64,000 nt of DNA from Croceibacterium sp. TMG7-5b_MA50 (GCF_039830145.1 NZ_CP156082.1:204001-268000), one strand, 5' to 3'. Positions 49,808-57,808 are shown, numbered from the stretch's first letter. Numbers and translations are program-made. The notes: generated by a model from the sequence alone, not told the origin.

Positions 49808-49865
49808 CCATACCCCTCCACCAGCCTGCGGCTGGTCCCCCTCCCCATGCTGCGCATGGGGAGGA
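49808..49865 (-). repeat. Right terminal inverted repeat of the DUF559 element
   Basis: Inverted copy of 49601-49656. Hairpin 2 is CCAGCC/GGCTGG here against CCACCC/GGGTGG on the left, a compensated double change. Hairpin 1 has a longer loop (GCGCAGC type). Confidence 0.7.
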
Positions 49866-49915
49866 CTGAAGGTCAGCAATGGGGCGAAACCCGCCGCCCC
49901 GCCTCACCAGCTATT

Positions 49916-50623
49916 CTACCGCGTGCGCCCCTGGTCGCGGTCCAGCAGCAGTTGGAACAGGATAGCCCTGATTTCGCCATCGACGATCCCGTCGATCCGC
50001 TCGGGCCGCCAGCGGCGCTGAAATGCTTCCACTACCTTGTGACTGTCGGTGATGTCGTAACCGAACCGCTCCAGCGCCAGCATGAAGGCGCCATCGTTCT
50101 GGAACGGGTCGCCCAGTTCCAGCTTCTCGGGGCGCGGCAGGCACAGGCGGTATTCGGCCAGGCGGTCCCACGGGAAGAGTTCGCCCGGATCGATCTTGCG
50201 CGTCGGCGCGACGTCCGAATGGCCGACCACATTGGCCCGCGGAATGTCATGCGCCTTCACGATGCGCGCCAGCAGCGGTACCAGCGCATCGATCTGCGCG
50301 GATGCGAAGGGGCGGTAGCCGCCGGCATGGCCGGGGTGGGTCAGTTCGATGCCGATGCTGGTGGAGTTCACGTCGCGATAGCCGCGCCAGAAACTGGCGC
50401 CGGCATGCCAGGCGCGCTTGTCCTCGGCCACTAATTGCGTGACCTCGCCCGCCTCGCTGATCAGGTAATGGGCGCTGACCTCCGCCGCCGGGTCGGTCAA
50501 CCGGGCGAGCGCGGCCTCATGCTCCATCTCCGTGTAGTGGAGCACCACCATGGAGATGGCCCCCGCCCGCTCGTTCCAGTTGGGGGAGGGGTGGTGGGCG
50601 TGGACCAGCTCGTCGTCAGCCAT
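49916..50623 (-). CDS. N-acetylmuramoyl-L-alanine amidase (AmpD type)
   Basis: 235 residues. Amidase_2 domain with zinc ligands in VVLHYTEM (His29) and GHSDVAPTRKIDPG; STSIGIELTHPGH carries the catalytic Glu. A short C-terminal peptidoglycan-binding-like region follows. No signal peptide, so probably a cytoplasmic muropeptide-recycling amidase. It overlaps chpT by 8 bases. Confidence 0.9.
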   Translation of the reverse strand: MADDELVHAHHPSPNWNERAGAISMVVLHYTEMEHEAALARLTDPAAEVSAHYLISEAGEVTQLVAEDKRAWHAGASFWRGYRDVNSTSIGIELTHPGHAGGYRPFASAQIDALVPLLARIVKAHDIPRANVVGHSDVAPTRKIDPGELFPWDRLAEYRLCLPRPEKLELGDPFQNDGAFMLALERFGYDITDSHKVVEAFQRRWRPERIDGIVDGEIRAILFQLLLDRDQGRTR

Positions 50624-51278
50624 CGCCGGCCCCGCTTCCGTGGCCCGACCCGCCGATCATCGCCCCCAGCACCAGCACTCCGTCATCCTGCGCGTGCTGC
50701 ACGTTGCCGCCGCCCGCCTCCGCCAGCTGGCGGACCAATGCGGCCTGCGCGGTGCGGCTCGACAATTGGTGCGGCGGCAGGGTGCCGTCCAGCACGCGGG
50801 CGACATCGCGATCCAGCGTGACGCGCGCCCCTTCGGCGCGCACCGCGATCTCCACCGTCGCGCCCTGCCGCTCCGCCGCGACGGCCAGCACCCCGCCGCG
50901 GGCGAGGGCGTCGAGGCCGATCCCCGCCATGTTCAGCAGCAGCTTGGCCGCCGCGCCCGGCAGCGTATCGGCCGCGACCGCCCATTCCACCTGCACCGGC
51001 CGGCCCGTGGCGGCGAGCGCGGTGATCAGCCCATACAGTTCCGCCGCCGGCATCTCCTGCACCGCGCCCGCCGCGCCGAAGGCGTAGCGGAAGAAGCCCA
51101 GCTTCGCCGCAGACGCCTCAGCGCTCTGCCGCAGCAGCGCGACGCAGCTTTCGCGCATGGCGGGTTCGTGCTCGGTCTCCAGCAATTCCAGCCCGTTGCC
51201 GAACGCGGCGACAGGGCTGACGAGGTCGTGACACAGGCGGGAGGCGAGCAAGGCGGCAAGATCGGGTTCGGCATCCAT
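50616..51278 (-). CDS. chpT: Histidine phosphotransferase ChpT
   Basis: 220 residues from ATG 51278; the open frame to 51434 is not coding-like. The dimerisation helix has the phospho-accepting His in RLCHDLVSPVAAFGNGLELL (His17). The rest is a degenerate ATPase-like domain. ChpT relays phosphate from CckA to CtrA and CpdR in the alphaproteobacterial cell-cycle circuit. Its presence indicates that CtrA control exists in this organism. Confidence 0.88.
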   Translation of the reverse strand: MDAEPDLAALLASRLCHDLVSPVAAFGNGLELLETEHEPAMRESCVALLRQSAEASAAKLGFFRYAFGAAGAVQEMPAAELYGLITALAATGRPVQVEWAVAADTLPGAAAKLLLNMAGIGLDALARGGVLAVAAERQGATVEIAVRAEGARVTLDRDVARVLDGTLPPHQLSSRTAQAALVRQLAEAGGGNVQHAQDDGVLVLGAMIGGSGHGSGAGDG

Positions 51279-51288
51279 CGCCCAGCCC

Positions 51289-51687
51289 TTAGCCGGGCAT
51301 GACCGAACAGGAAAGCTGCTGGAAGCCGCCGCCCGGCTCATCCCGCCACCAACACACCGCACCCGCCGCGATGATCGCCCACACCCGCCCGTCGCCCGCC
51401 GCCATGGCCCGGTCCGTGGCGGAGGGGCGCGCATCGCCCGTAGGGTGAGAATGGTAATAGCCCAGCAATTGCGGCCCGCCGCCCCGCTCCGCCCGGTAGG
51501 CGGCGATCAGCGCGGCCGGGTCGATCTCGAACCCGCGCCACGGATCGTCCGCCACATTCGCCGTCGGCACCGCCCGCGCGATCGCCGCGCCATGCCCCAG
51601 CAGCAGCCCGCAGCATTCGCGCGGGAGAGCCGCCGGCGCCTCCCGCAGCATCACCGCCACCGCATCGCTTGTGACCGTCCAGCCCAT
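51289..51687 (-). CDS. JAMM/MPN family metallopeptidase
   Basis: 132 residues from ATG 51687. The JAMM zinc site is complete: Glu24 (PRECCGLLLG), His79 and His81 (YHSHP), and Asp92 of H-x-H-x10-D. Bacterial members release ThiS/MoaD-like proteins or other ubiquitin-like tags. No sulfur-carrier gene is adjacent, so the substrate is unknown. It is divergent from rluD with 17 bases between the starts. Confidence 0.85.
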   Translation of the reverse strand: MGWTVTSDAVAVMLREAPAALPRECCGLLLGHGAAIARAVPTANVADDPWRGFEIDPAALIAAYRAERGGGPQLLGYYHSHPTGDARPSATDRAMAAGDGRVWAIIAAGAVCWWRDEPGGGFQQLSCSVMPG

Positions 51688-51704
51688 GCACCACATGCTT
51701 AGCG

Positions 51705-52646
51705 ATGGATGTGACGGACACAATCACCGGCACGCTCGGCACCGACGGCCGCCTGGACAAGGCGCTGGCGGAGGCGAGCGGCCTGTCGCGCGAACGGATC
51801 AAGGCGCTGCTGGCCGAAGGCGCGATCACCGTCGCCGGCACGCCCGACCCCTCCGCGAAAGGCAAGGCGGCCGCCGGCACGACCTTCACCATCCACCTGC
51901 CGCCCACCATCGACCCACAGGCTTGTCCACAGGCCATCCCGCTGGTGATCGTGCACGAGGATGCCGACCTCATCGTGGTGGACAAGCCCGCCGGCATGGT
52001 CGTCCACCCCGCCGCCGGCAATCCGGACGGCACGCTGGTGAATGCGCTGCTGCACCATTGCGCCGGGCAGCTGTCGGGCATCGGCGGCGTCGCGCGCCCC
52101 GGCATCGTCCACCGCATCGACAAGGACACATCCGGCCTGCTGGTGGTCGCCAAGTCTGATCGCGCGCATGAAGGCCTCGCCCGCCAGTTCGCCGACCACT
52201 CGATCGCCCGCGCCTATCTCGCCGTCACCAACGGCCACCCGCGCCCCGCCGCCGGCACGATCACCGCGCGCCTCGGCCGCTCCGACGCGGACCGCAAGAA
52301 GATCGCCGTCCTCCCGCCCGACAGCACCCGCGGCAAGCACGCCGTCACCCACTACCGCACCCTGCAACCGCTCACCGGCGCCGCGCTGGTGGAGTGCCGG
52401 CTGGAGACCGGGCGCACCCACCAGGTCCGGGTTCACCTCCTGTCAATCGGTCACCCGCTATTGGGGGATCCAGTCTATGGACGCCCAAACTCCACGGTCC
52501 GCCCCATCCTCAAGCGCCTCAGCTTCACCCGCCAGGCGCTGCACGCGGCGGAGCTTGGCTTCGTCCACCCGGTCAGCGGCGCGACGCAACATTTCACCAG
52601 CCCGCTGCCCGCCGACATGGCGCGACTTATCGACGAATGCACTTAA
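51705..52646 (+). CDS. rluD: RluA/RluD-family 23S rRNA pseudouridine synthase
   Basis: 313 residues. N-terminal S4 RNA-binding domain (GRLDKALAEASGLSRERIKA) and catalytic domain with the HRIDKDTSGLLVVAK motif (catalytic Asp139), LETGRTHQVRVHL and GHPLLGDPVYG. The RluD assignment is by architecture and by the rpoH neighbour; RluA or RluC-type specificity cannot be excluded. Confidence 0.9.
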   Translation: MDVTDTITGTLGTDGRLDKALAEASGLSRERIKALLAEGAITVAGTPDPSAKGKAAAGTTFTIHLPPTIDPQACPQAIPLVIVHEDADLIVVDKPAGMVVHPAAGNPDGTLVNALLHHCAGQLSGIGGVARPGIVHRIDKDTSGLLVVAKSDRAHEGLARQFADHSIARAYLAVTNGHPRPAAGTITARLGRSDADRKKIAVLPPDSTRGKHAVTHYRTLQPLTGAALVECRLETGRTHQVRVHLLSIGHPLLGDPVYGRPNSTVRPILKRLSFTRQALHAAELGFVHPVSGATQHFTSPLPADMARLIDECT

Positions 52647-52679
52647 ACTGATCGATGAATCGATGCACAATTAATGGAT

Positions 52680-52698
52680 CGGTCGGTATATAAGACCG
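52680..52698. promoter_or_regulatory. Inverted repeat in the rpoH leader/promoter region
   Basis: CGGTC-N9-GACCG lies 86-104 bases upstream of the rpoH ATG, just after an AT-rich stretch with the tandem 8-mers ATCGATGA/ATCGATGC (52651-52666). This AT-rich block stands out in GC-rich DNA and is the likely rpoH promoter. Whether the repeat is an operator or an RNA hairpin is unknown. Confidence 0.35.
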
Positions 52699-52783
52699 TT
52701 GGGGGCATAAGTGGCCGTGCCCTGCCGGACGCCTTTGCAAGGGTCCGCGAAACCATTGGCCGACAAAGGTTGTTGGGACATAT

Positions 52784-53689
52784 ATGATGAGCGAAGCCAG
52801 GAAGACAACGGTGCCGGCGCTTGGTGGCGAACAGAGCCTCAACCGCTACCTGTCACAGATCAAGAAGTTTCCGGTGCTCACGGCGGAGCAGGAATACATG
52901 CTCGCCAAGCGCTACCAGGAACATGAGGAGCCGGAGGCGGCCGCACAGCTCGTGACCAGCCACCTGCGGCTCGTGGCAAAGATCGCCATGGGCTACCGCG
53001 GCTACGGCCTGCCGGTCAGCGACCTCATTTCCGAAGGGAACGTGGGCCTGATGCAGGGCGTCAAGAAGTTCGAGCCCGATCGCGGCTTCCGCCTGGCGAC
53101 CTACGCCATGTGGTGGATCAAGGCGTCCATCCAGGAATACATCCTGCGTTCGTGGTCCCTCGTGAAGATGGGCACCACCGCTGCGCAGAAGAAGCTGTTC
53201 TTCAACCTGCGCCGCATGAAGAAGCAGCTGGAAGCCTACGAGGATTCCGACATGCACCCGGACGACGTCGCCAAGATCGCGACCGACCTGGGAGTGCCGG
53301 AGCAGGAGGTGATCAACATGAACCGCCGCATGCTGATGGGCGGCGATGCCTCGCTGAACGTCTCCATGCGCTCGGACGAGGAAGGCAGCGGCCAGTGGCA
53401 GGACTGGCTGACCGACGACCGCCCGCTGCAGGACCACGTCGTGGCCGAGGCGCAGGAGAGCCACGTCCGCCATTCCATGCTGGTGGAGGCGATGGACGGC
53501 CTGAACGATCGGGAGAAGCACATCCTGACCGAACGCCGCCTGACCGACGACCCCCAGACGCTGGAGGAACTGAGCCAGGTCTACGACGTCAGCCGCGAAC
53601 GCATCCGCCAGATCGAGGTGCGCGCCTTCGAGAAGGTGCAGAAGGCGATGCAGCGGATTGCGGGCGAGCGGTTGCTGCCGGCGGCCTAA
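52784..53689 (+). CDS. rpoH: RNA polymerase sigma-32 factor RpoH
   Basis: 301 residues. Region 2 (GLPVSDLISEGNVGLMQGVK, TYAMWWIKASIQEYI), the RpoH-box (QKKLFFNLR) specific to sigma-32, and region 4 (LTDDPQTLEELSQVYDVSRE, RIRQIEVRAFEKVQ). It directs heat-shock transcription. The start at 52784 or 52787 is not separable by sequence. A strong terminator follows. Confidence 0.97.
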   Translation: MMSEARKTTVPALGGEQSLNRYLSQIKKFPVLTAEQEYMLAKRYQEHEEPEAAAQLVTSHLRLVAKIAMGYRGYGLPVSDLISEGNVGLMQGVKKFEPDRGFRLATYAMWWIKASIQEYILRSWSLVKMGTTAAQKKLFFNLRRMKKQLEAYEDSDMHPDDVAKIATDLGVPEQEVINMNRRMLMGGDASLNVSMRSDEEGSGQWQDWLTDDRPLQDHVVAEAQESHVRHSMLVEAMDGLNDREKHILTERRLTDDPQTLEELSQVYDVSRERIRQIEVRAFEKVQKAMQRIAGERLLPAA

Positions 53690-53719
53690 TCAGCGCTGCG
53701 ATGGTGGTGAGGTGATTAG

Positions 53720-53750
53720 GGGCGGTCCGAAAGGGCCGCCCTTTTGTTTT
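53720..53750 (+). terminator. Rho-independent terminator of rpoH
   Basis: Nine-pair stem GGGCGGTCC/GGGCCGCCC (53720-53728 with 53733-53741) around a GAAA tetraloop, followed by TTTTGTTTT. Confidence 0.92.
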
Positions 53751-54175
53751 GAGGGCGCCCACGCCTTTGTCCCGCTCAAGCTGAGCCTGTCGAAGCCCGC
53801 GCACCCACAGTCCGTTGGTCCTGCGCAGGCAGGGGCCGAGATAAGCTCTCCACCCCTGCGGCGGTTCGGTTGGAGAGGTCCGATGGGCCGCTGCCTGCGC
53901 AAGGGTGACGGTGAAGATAGGCCTCTACCTGCCCGCATTCGCGCCACACAATGTGATGGCCGCCGTTAATCGTAGCCCTTTAGGGCGGCGGCTTCCGACC
54001 AAAGCCGGTCACTCCGATTGTTGGCGAGATCGTCTGCTATTGCCAAAAGCGGTAATGCGGCTTTCGGGATCAAGCCCCGACCGAGCTTATGACCTTTTGT
54101 AGTGGAATGCGGACGTCTGCGGCGCGGAGCGACTAGCGTCTGCTTTGGTAAGGGATCGGCCCTGCGCCAACCGGA
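53751..54175. other. Gene-free stretch with REP-like sequences
   Basis: No convincing coding frame. It contains GCTCAAGCTGAGCCTGTCGA (53774-53793), a form of the REP motif widespread in sphingomonad genomes. It also has two opposed units related to CCTGCGCAGG, near 53820-53840 and 53890-53912. GC content drops after about 53930, marking entry into the accessory segment. Confidence 0.5.
53772..53797 (+). repeat. Sphingomonad-type REP sequence
   Basis: The core CTGAGCCTGTCGAAGCCC with a preceding GCTCAAG can fold around CTCAAGCTGAG. This type recurs in intergenic DNA of many sphingomonads (from general knowledge); only one copy is clear in this window. Confidence 0.5.
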
Positions 54176-54574
54176 TTACGCAGGAAAGTGGATCCCGCAC
54201 AGCTTGTTGCCGTCGGGATCTCGAACATATGCCAGTTCTATAATCCCCATCGAAGCCGTCGCGCGCGGTCCCGGCGGCGCCTCGATCGACGCGCCACCGG
54301 CTGCAACAGCGGTATCGTGGAACTGCTTCACCTGCTCCGGTGAACCGCAGGAGAACGCGATAGTGCTGCCATTCGCCACACTCGCCGGCTCATCGTTGAT
54401 TGGCTGCGAGACAATGAAGTTGGTGCCATTCTCACCGCGGTAGAAGAGCCTTGTGTGGCCGCTGTCTGCTATGTTCAGCGTCGCCTTGCCCACGCCTAGG
54501 ACGCCGAGCACCTCATCATAGAAGCGCTTGGATCGTTCGATGTCGTTTGATCCGACCATGGTGTGAAAAAGCAC
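54176..54574 (-). CDS. VOC-superfamily protein (glyoxalase/dioxygenase-like)
   Basis: 132 residues from GTG 54574, chosen for the strong AAGGAG seven bases upstream. VOC fold: VGSNDIERSKRFYDEVLGVL, ADSGHTRLFYRGENGT and the C-terminal AYVRDPDGNKLCGIHF with the metal-ligand Asp/Glu region. The reaction cannot be assigned. Base composition is lower in GC than the core genes nearby, which suggests transfer. Confidence 0.8.
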   Translation of the reverse strand: MLFHTMVGSNDIERSKRFYDEVLGVLGVGKATLNIADSGHTRLFYRGENGTNFIVSQPINDEPASVANGSTIAFSCGSPEQVKQFHDTAVAAGGASIEAPPGPRATASMGIIELAYVRDPDGNKLCGIHFPA

Positions 54575-54682
54575 GCCTACTCTCCTTGAGGCTGATCGGC
54601 TTTGCATTGCCGCCAGCGGTCGCATCTGTTGGCATTGCCATGGTAGGTGACGAACTGCCTGGAAGGCAGTTGGTGGTCGGAC

Positions 54683-55774
54683 CTAATCTTGGTCAAGGTA
54701 GTGCTTGAGAAAGAAGCGCATCATCTCGCGTGAAGCGTTGGGACCGCTTGGGTCCGTAAAGGAGCCGGTCGCAGACCCGCCGGACCAGGCATGTCCGAGA
54801 TCTTCAATCGTCCACTGCTCAATCAGCTCGACCCCCGATGCATCCGCGCTGGTGCTGCGCATGTACTGGCGACCCGACGCCCCGCAACTTCTCTCCAACC
54901 GTACTTCAAGCTTCACCCCTGCGCTCCTAGATGCTGCGGCGATGATCTGCTGGCTATTCACCTCATGAACGGTGGTGTCGCGATTGCCATGAAAGGTGAT
55001 CACCGGGACCAACCGTTGAGCGTCACGCGCAATCCCGCCGCTTTTCATCGCCTTCAGGGCGCCAGCCAAATTTTGCGCAATGCCGCAAGCGAGGCCGGAA
55101 TGTATCCCGACCGCTGCGAATATGTCGGGATATTCAGCCGCCATGATTGCGGCGGCCGCCCCGCCTGCCGACAGGCCGGCGACATATACCCGAGTTGGAT
55201 CGAGGCCATTGTCCATAACTGTCGTTCGCGTGATACCGGCAAGCAGAGCCGGCTCACCATGATCACGCTGCTGGTCACCTGGCTTGAACCAGTTCCAGCA
55301 CTTCTGCGGATTGGCGCTTGAGCTTTGCCGGGGGTAAGCGACGAAGAAGCCTATCTCATCTGCCAGATCGTTCATCCTCGTTCCTCGGGCGAAATCTTCT
55401 GGCGATTGGTTACAGCCATGCAGCATCACCACTAACGGCATATCAGCTTCAGCACCTTTCGGGCGGTACAGCAGATATTCGATAGTGCCTTCTGGCCCGT
55501 CATATGACCGCTCATCGAAGCGACCCTGCGCGTCACCAGTATCGTCTGAGGTGCGAGCAATTAACGCCTTTTTTGCCCGCCAGACGTCGCCGTCAGCGAC
55601 AAGATCGATCAGACCGCCGTCGCTGTTCGAAGGGACAGCCTTGATCTCGCTGCCAGGCTCCCCGTTGCCTTGGAGAAGCGCGGTGGCCTCCATTAGCCTG
55701 CCGGCCTGTGTGAGGCGTAGAACTTCGGCCATGGTAGAACTGAGGGCCATGCCATAATCCTTGGAAAGCCGCAT
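54683..55774 (-). CDS. PHB-depolymerase-family alpha/beta-hydrolase esterase
   Basis: 363 residues from ATG 55774; 55750 is an alternative. Esterase PHB family: oxyanion region PLVVMLHGCNQSPEDFA, nucleophile VYVAGLSAGGAAAAIMA, acid residue in TFHGNRDTTVH and catalytic His in DLGHAWSGGS. No signal peptide with this start, although family members are often secreted or act on intracellular polyesters. It has lower GC than its surroundings. The open frame continues to 56005 but the extra N-terminus looks non-coding and overlaps the next gene. Confidence 0.82.
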   Translation of the reverse strand: MRLSKDYGMALSSTMAEVLRLTQAGRLMEATALLQGNGEPGSEIKAVPSNSDGGLIDLVADGDVWRAKKALIARTSDDTGDAQGRFDERSYDGPEGTIEYLLYRPKGAEADMPLVVMLHGCNQSPEDFARGTRMNDLADEIGFFVAYPRQSSSANPQKCWNWFKPGDQQRDHGEPALLAGITRTTVMDNGLDPTRVYVAGLSAGGAAAAIMAAEYPDIFAAVGIHSGLACGIAQNLAGALKAMKSGGIARDAQRLVPVITFHGNRDTTVHEVNSQQIIAAASRSAGVKLEVRLERSCGASGRQYMRSTSADASGVELIEQWTIEDLGHAWSGGSATGSFTDPSGPNASREMMRFFLKHYLDQD

Positions 55775-55892
55775 AATACGATCCGCAAGAGCAGCCTCGA
55801 TGGCGCTATTGGCAGAAAGACGTCTGCAGTACGGTGAAAGATGGACGTGCGGCGCGTACACGCCTTTCGGCGAGCTGCCGTCGTTAGAACTC

Positions 55893-56174
55893 TTACAGGT
55901 TGCGCTCAGGTGCGACCCTTGGCCTACTGAGCATCGCCTCCACCTGCGCAAAGCCGTCGGCGCTTGCAGTCGCCATGTCCAATGGGCGAGTGCCAAGTTC
56001 GGCATTGTCGTCGTTAAGGAAGCTGATAGCTCCGTCTCGCCCTAGAAGCTGAAAGGCCATCCGGGTGATGTCTCCCTGACGACGTGCGCAGTCGGGTTGC
56101 AGGCGAGGCGCGTCAGCCCGACGAAAGCGTCCCGGGCCGCGTTCACGTGAGCTGTCTTTGGCTACACCGGCCAT
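55893..56174 (-). CDS. Small protein with MbcA/ParS/Xre antitoxin C-terminal-like (DUF2384) domain
   Basis: 93 residues from ATG 56174, sharing a base with the upstream stop (TGATG). Residues about 33-84 (ITRMAFQLLGRDGAISFLND, then ELGTRPLDMA, ASADGFAQVEAML) follow the DUF2384 pattern of the toxin-binding domain in MbcA/ParS/Xre antitoxins. The usual N-terminal Xre DNA-binding domain is missing and no RES toxin gene is adjacent. The translationally coupled partner is the 72-residue protein upstream. Role unknown. Confidence 0.6.
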   Translation of the reverse strand: MAGVAKDSSRERGPGRFRRADAPRLQPDCARRQGDITRMAFQLLGRDGAISFLNDDNAELGTRPLDMATASADGFAQVEAMLSRPRVAPERNL

Positions 56175-56392
56175 CACCTGCAGTCCTGCTGGTTCAGCCT
56201 GGAAAAGTCTGTAACGGCTAATGCCTCCCACGATGAAGCAGCTGATGCCCCTAAGGTGCGTTGTATGATCCCAATTTGTCGGGCAACTTTGAATACCCCC
56301 GCCTCTTTTTCGTCGCGACCCATCTGCAACGCGGGATTGGAAGCGGTGATCAGCAAACGTTGATGATCGAAGTATAGCTGGTTCAGGTCCAT
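56174..56392 (-). CDS. Small helical protein of unknown function, partner of the DUF2384 gene
   Basis: 72 residues from ATG 56392 with a strong Shine-Dalgarno (GAGGAG) eight bases upstream. Predicted mostly helical (NQLYFDHQRLL, FKVARQIGIIQRTLG, SSWEALA). I recall similar small proteins beginning MDLNQLYFDHQ in sphingomonads but know of no function. It is coupled to the DUF2384-like gene by TGATG. Confidence 0.55.
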   Translation of the reverse strand: MDLNQLYFDHQRLLITASNPALQMGRDEKEAGVFKVARQIGIIQRTLGASAASSWEALAVTDFSRLNQQDCR

Positions 56393-56927
56393 GCTGGCTC
56401 CTCATTGTAAGCGGGAGCACACCATGTCTCTCAGCCGCGGGCGCCTACATGAGCGTTTGCCTGCGATGGTGGATATATGGCGTCGACGCAGGGGAAATGT
56501 AAGAGCTCATCCCACGTGTGGTCTTCGGCTCTAGCTCCTTACCTTTTAATCAGTAGAGTTCGACGCAGGTCCGCTGTCGACCAAAATGCGTCGGTCCCGG
56601 TCGGACCTTGAACGTCAGCTTCGGCCAAGATCTGCCGTTTGACATGTCGCTGAAGAACGGCAGAAAAGTCCCAATCTAAGTTGTTCCGCTTCCGACGAAT
56701 GGGCGACTCCTTTCAGGATCAATCTATCGCAACCGAACGAGGTTCGAGGCAGAACCGCTGGGAGTAAATTCCCCCTCCCAACCACCCCCCACCCTCAACC
56801 CCCTTTCCTACACCCCCCTCTCACACCTACCGCCTCCGGCGATGAGCAACCGCCGCAACAAGACCAGCCCCAGCGCTCGGCCCGTCGTGGGCGGGCGACT
56901 GCCGCCTCCGCAGCCACCCGGCGCTGG

Positions 56928-56977
56928 CACCTCCCGCAGCACACGCGTAACGGCGTTCTTCGGCCAAGCGGGAGGTG
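56928..56977. repeat. 10-base inverted repeat
   Basis: CACCTCCCGC (56928-56937) and GCGGGAGGTG (56968-56977) are perfect inverted copies 30 bases apart. The right arm runs into the first GTGTCAACTT repeat. There is no T-tract on either side, so a terminator is unlikely. Confidence 0.5.
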
Positions 56978-57051
56978 TCAACTTAGTGTCAACTTAGCCC
57001 GCTCCCACCCCGCAACCAGCCGCGAGGTAGGTGTCAACTTAGTGTCAACTT
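56973..57051 (+). repeat. Two perfect 23-base direct repeats, each a doublet of GTGTCAACTT
   Basis: Copies at 56973-56995 and 57029-57051 both read AGGTGTCAACTTAGTGTCAA+CTT, 56 bases apart. Inside each, GTGTCAACTT occurs twice with an 11-base period, so there are four boxes in all. They lie just downstream of dhbA (its stop is at 57062). The minus strand reads TTGACAC in each box, but no -10 element was seen. Confidence 0.7.
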
Positions 57052-57061
57052 CCAGCTTTCC

Positions 57062-57808
57062 TCAGGCCCGCAGCGTCGCCCCGCCATCCACATACAGGTC
57101 GGCCATGGTGATGTGCCCGGCGCGCTCGCTCAGCAGGAACAGCACGGCATCGGCGATATCCTCGGGCGTCGCCAGCTTGCCCAGCGGGATGCCGGACTTG
57201 AAGGCGGGCAGGCTTCCCGCGATCACCCGGGCGGCGCCGTCCTCGTCCGCCCACATGCCGGTCTGCATGGGGGTCAGCGTCGATCCGGGGGCCAGGTGGT
57301 TGCAGCGGATGCCGTGCGGTGCCAGCTCCAGCCCCAGGCACCGGGTGAACATCGCCGCCGCCGCCTTCGACGCGGCGTAGGCGGTCATGTTCTGCCGGGG
57401 AATGCCCGCCGCGTTGGACCCGACGGTCACGATGCTGCCGCTCCCCCTCGGCTGCATCACCCGCGCCAGCGCCCGGCCCAGGTGCATCACCCCGTCGGCA
57501 TTGACCGCGAACACCCGCCGCCACTCCGCATCGGTCAGCTCCGCGACCGGCACCGTGGAGAGGACACCCGCGACGCTGACGCCCAGCGTAACCGGGCCCC
57601 ATTCCCGCTCGACCCGGGCGACCAGCGTATCCACGGCGGCGCTGTCGGTCACGTCCAGAGCGGCGCTGTCGGGTCCGGCGGGGGCGGCACGGTCGGTCGC
57701 CATCACTCGCACGCCTTCCGCCCGCAAGGCCGCCACCACCGCCGCACCGATCCCGCCGGCGGCGCCCGTCACCAATGCGATGCGCCCCTCCAGCCCCAGC
57801 CAGCTCAC
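57062..57808 (-). CDS. dhbA: 2,3-dihydro-2,3-dihydroxybenzoate dehydrogenase
   Basis: 248 residues from GTG 57808, overlapping dhbB. Classical SDR with [12 protein letters not shown], the NADPH loop, [20 protein letters not shown] (catalytic Tyr and Lys) and [11 protein letters not shown]. Family and operon identify EntA/DhbA, the last step to 2,3-dihydroxybenzoate. It is last in the operon. Confidence 0.9.
   Translation of the reverse strand: MSWLGLEGRIALVTGAAGGIGAAVVAALRAEGVRVMATDRAAPAGPDSAALDVTDSAAVDTLVARVEREWGPVTLGVSVAGVLSTVPVAELTDAEWRRVFAVNADGVMHLGRALARVMQPRGSGSIVTVGSNAAGIPRQNMTAYAASKAAAAMFTRCLGLELAPHGIRCNHLAPGSTLTPMQTGMWADEDGAARVIAGSLPAFKSGIPLGKLATPEDIADAVLFLLSERAGHITMADLYVDGGATLRA

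Larger units (their letters stand above)
49601..49865. mobile_element. Small inverted-repeat element (MITE-like) built around a DUF559 remnant
   Basis: About 265 bases between actP/DUF485 and the amidase gene. The ends 49601-49656 and 49808-49865 are imperfect inverted copies of each other. Each end holds two hairpins, CCTCCCCAT...ATGGGGAGG and one of CCACCC...GGGTGG or CCAGCC...GGCTGG. The paired C-to-G changes in the second hairpin keep base pairing. The core encodes the tail of a DUF559-type protein. No transposase is present, so mobility would need a trans-acting factor. Confidence 0.6.
56393..57061. other. Gene-free stretch between the small-gene pair and dhbA
   Basis: 669 bases without a convincing gene on either strand. 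The part to about 56740 has moderate GC and looks like decayed sequence. A C-rich tract (56770-56825) follows, then a 10-base inverted repeat and the GTGTCAACTT repeats. The promoter of the small-gene pair must lie in the first part. Confidence 0.5.

Noticed and set aside
49847-50434. 195-codon plus-strand open frame
   Set aside because: Antisense shadow of the well-supported amidase gene, and it begins inside the right inverted repeat of the DUF559 element.
53905-54102. 65-codon plus-strand open frame
   Set aside because: No ribosome site, no recognisable composition or motif, and it lies in a REP-rich gap.
56973-57051. GTGTCAACTT repeats as a CRISPR array or a tandem promoter
   Set aside because: There are only two long units with one 33-base interval and no cas genes. 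The minus-strand TTGACA elements have no matching -10 sequence or gene within reach.
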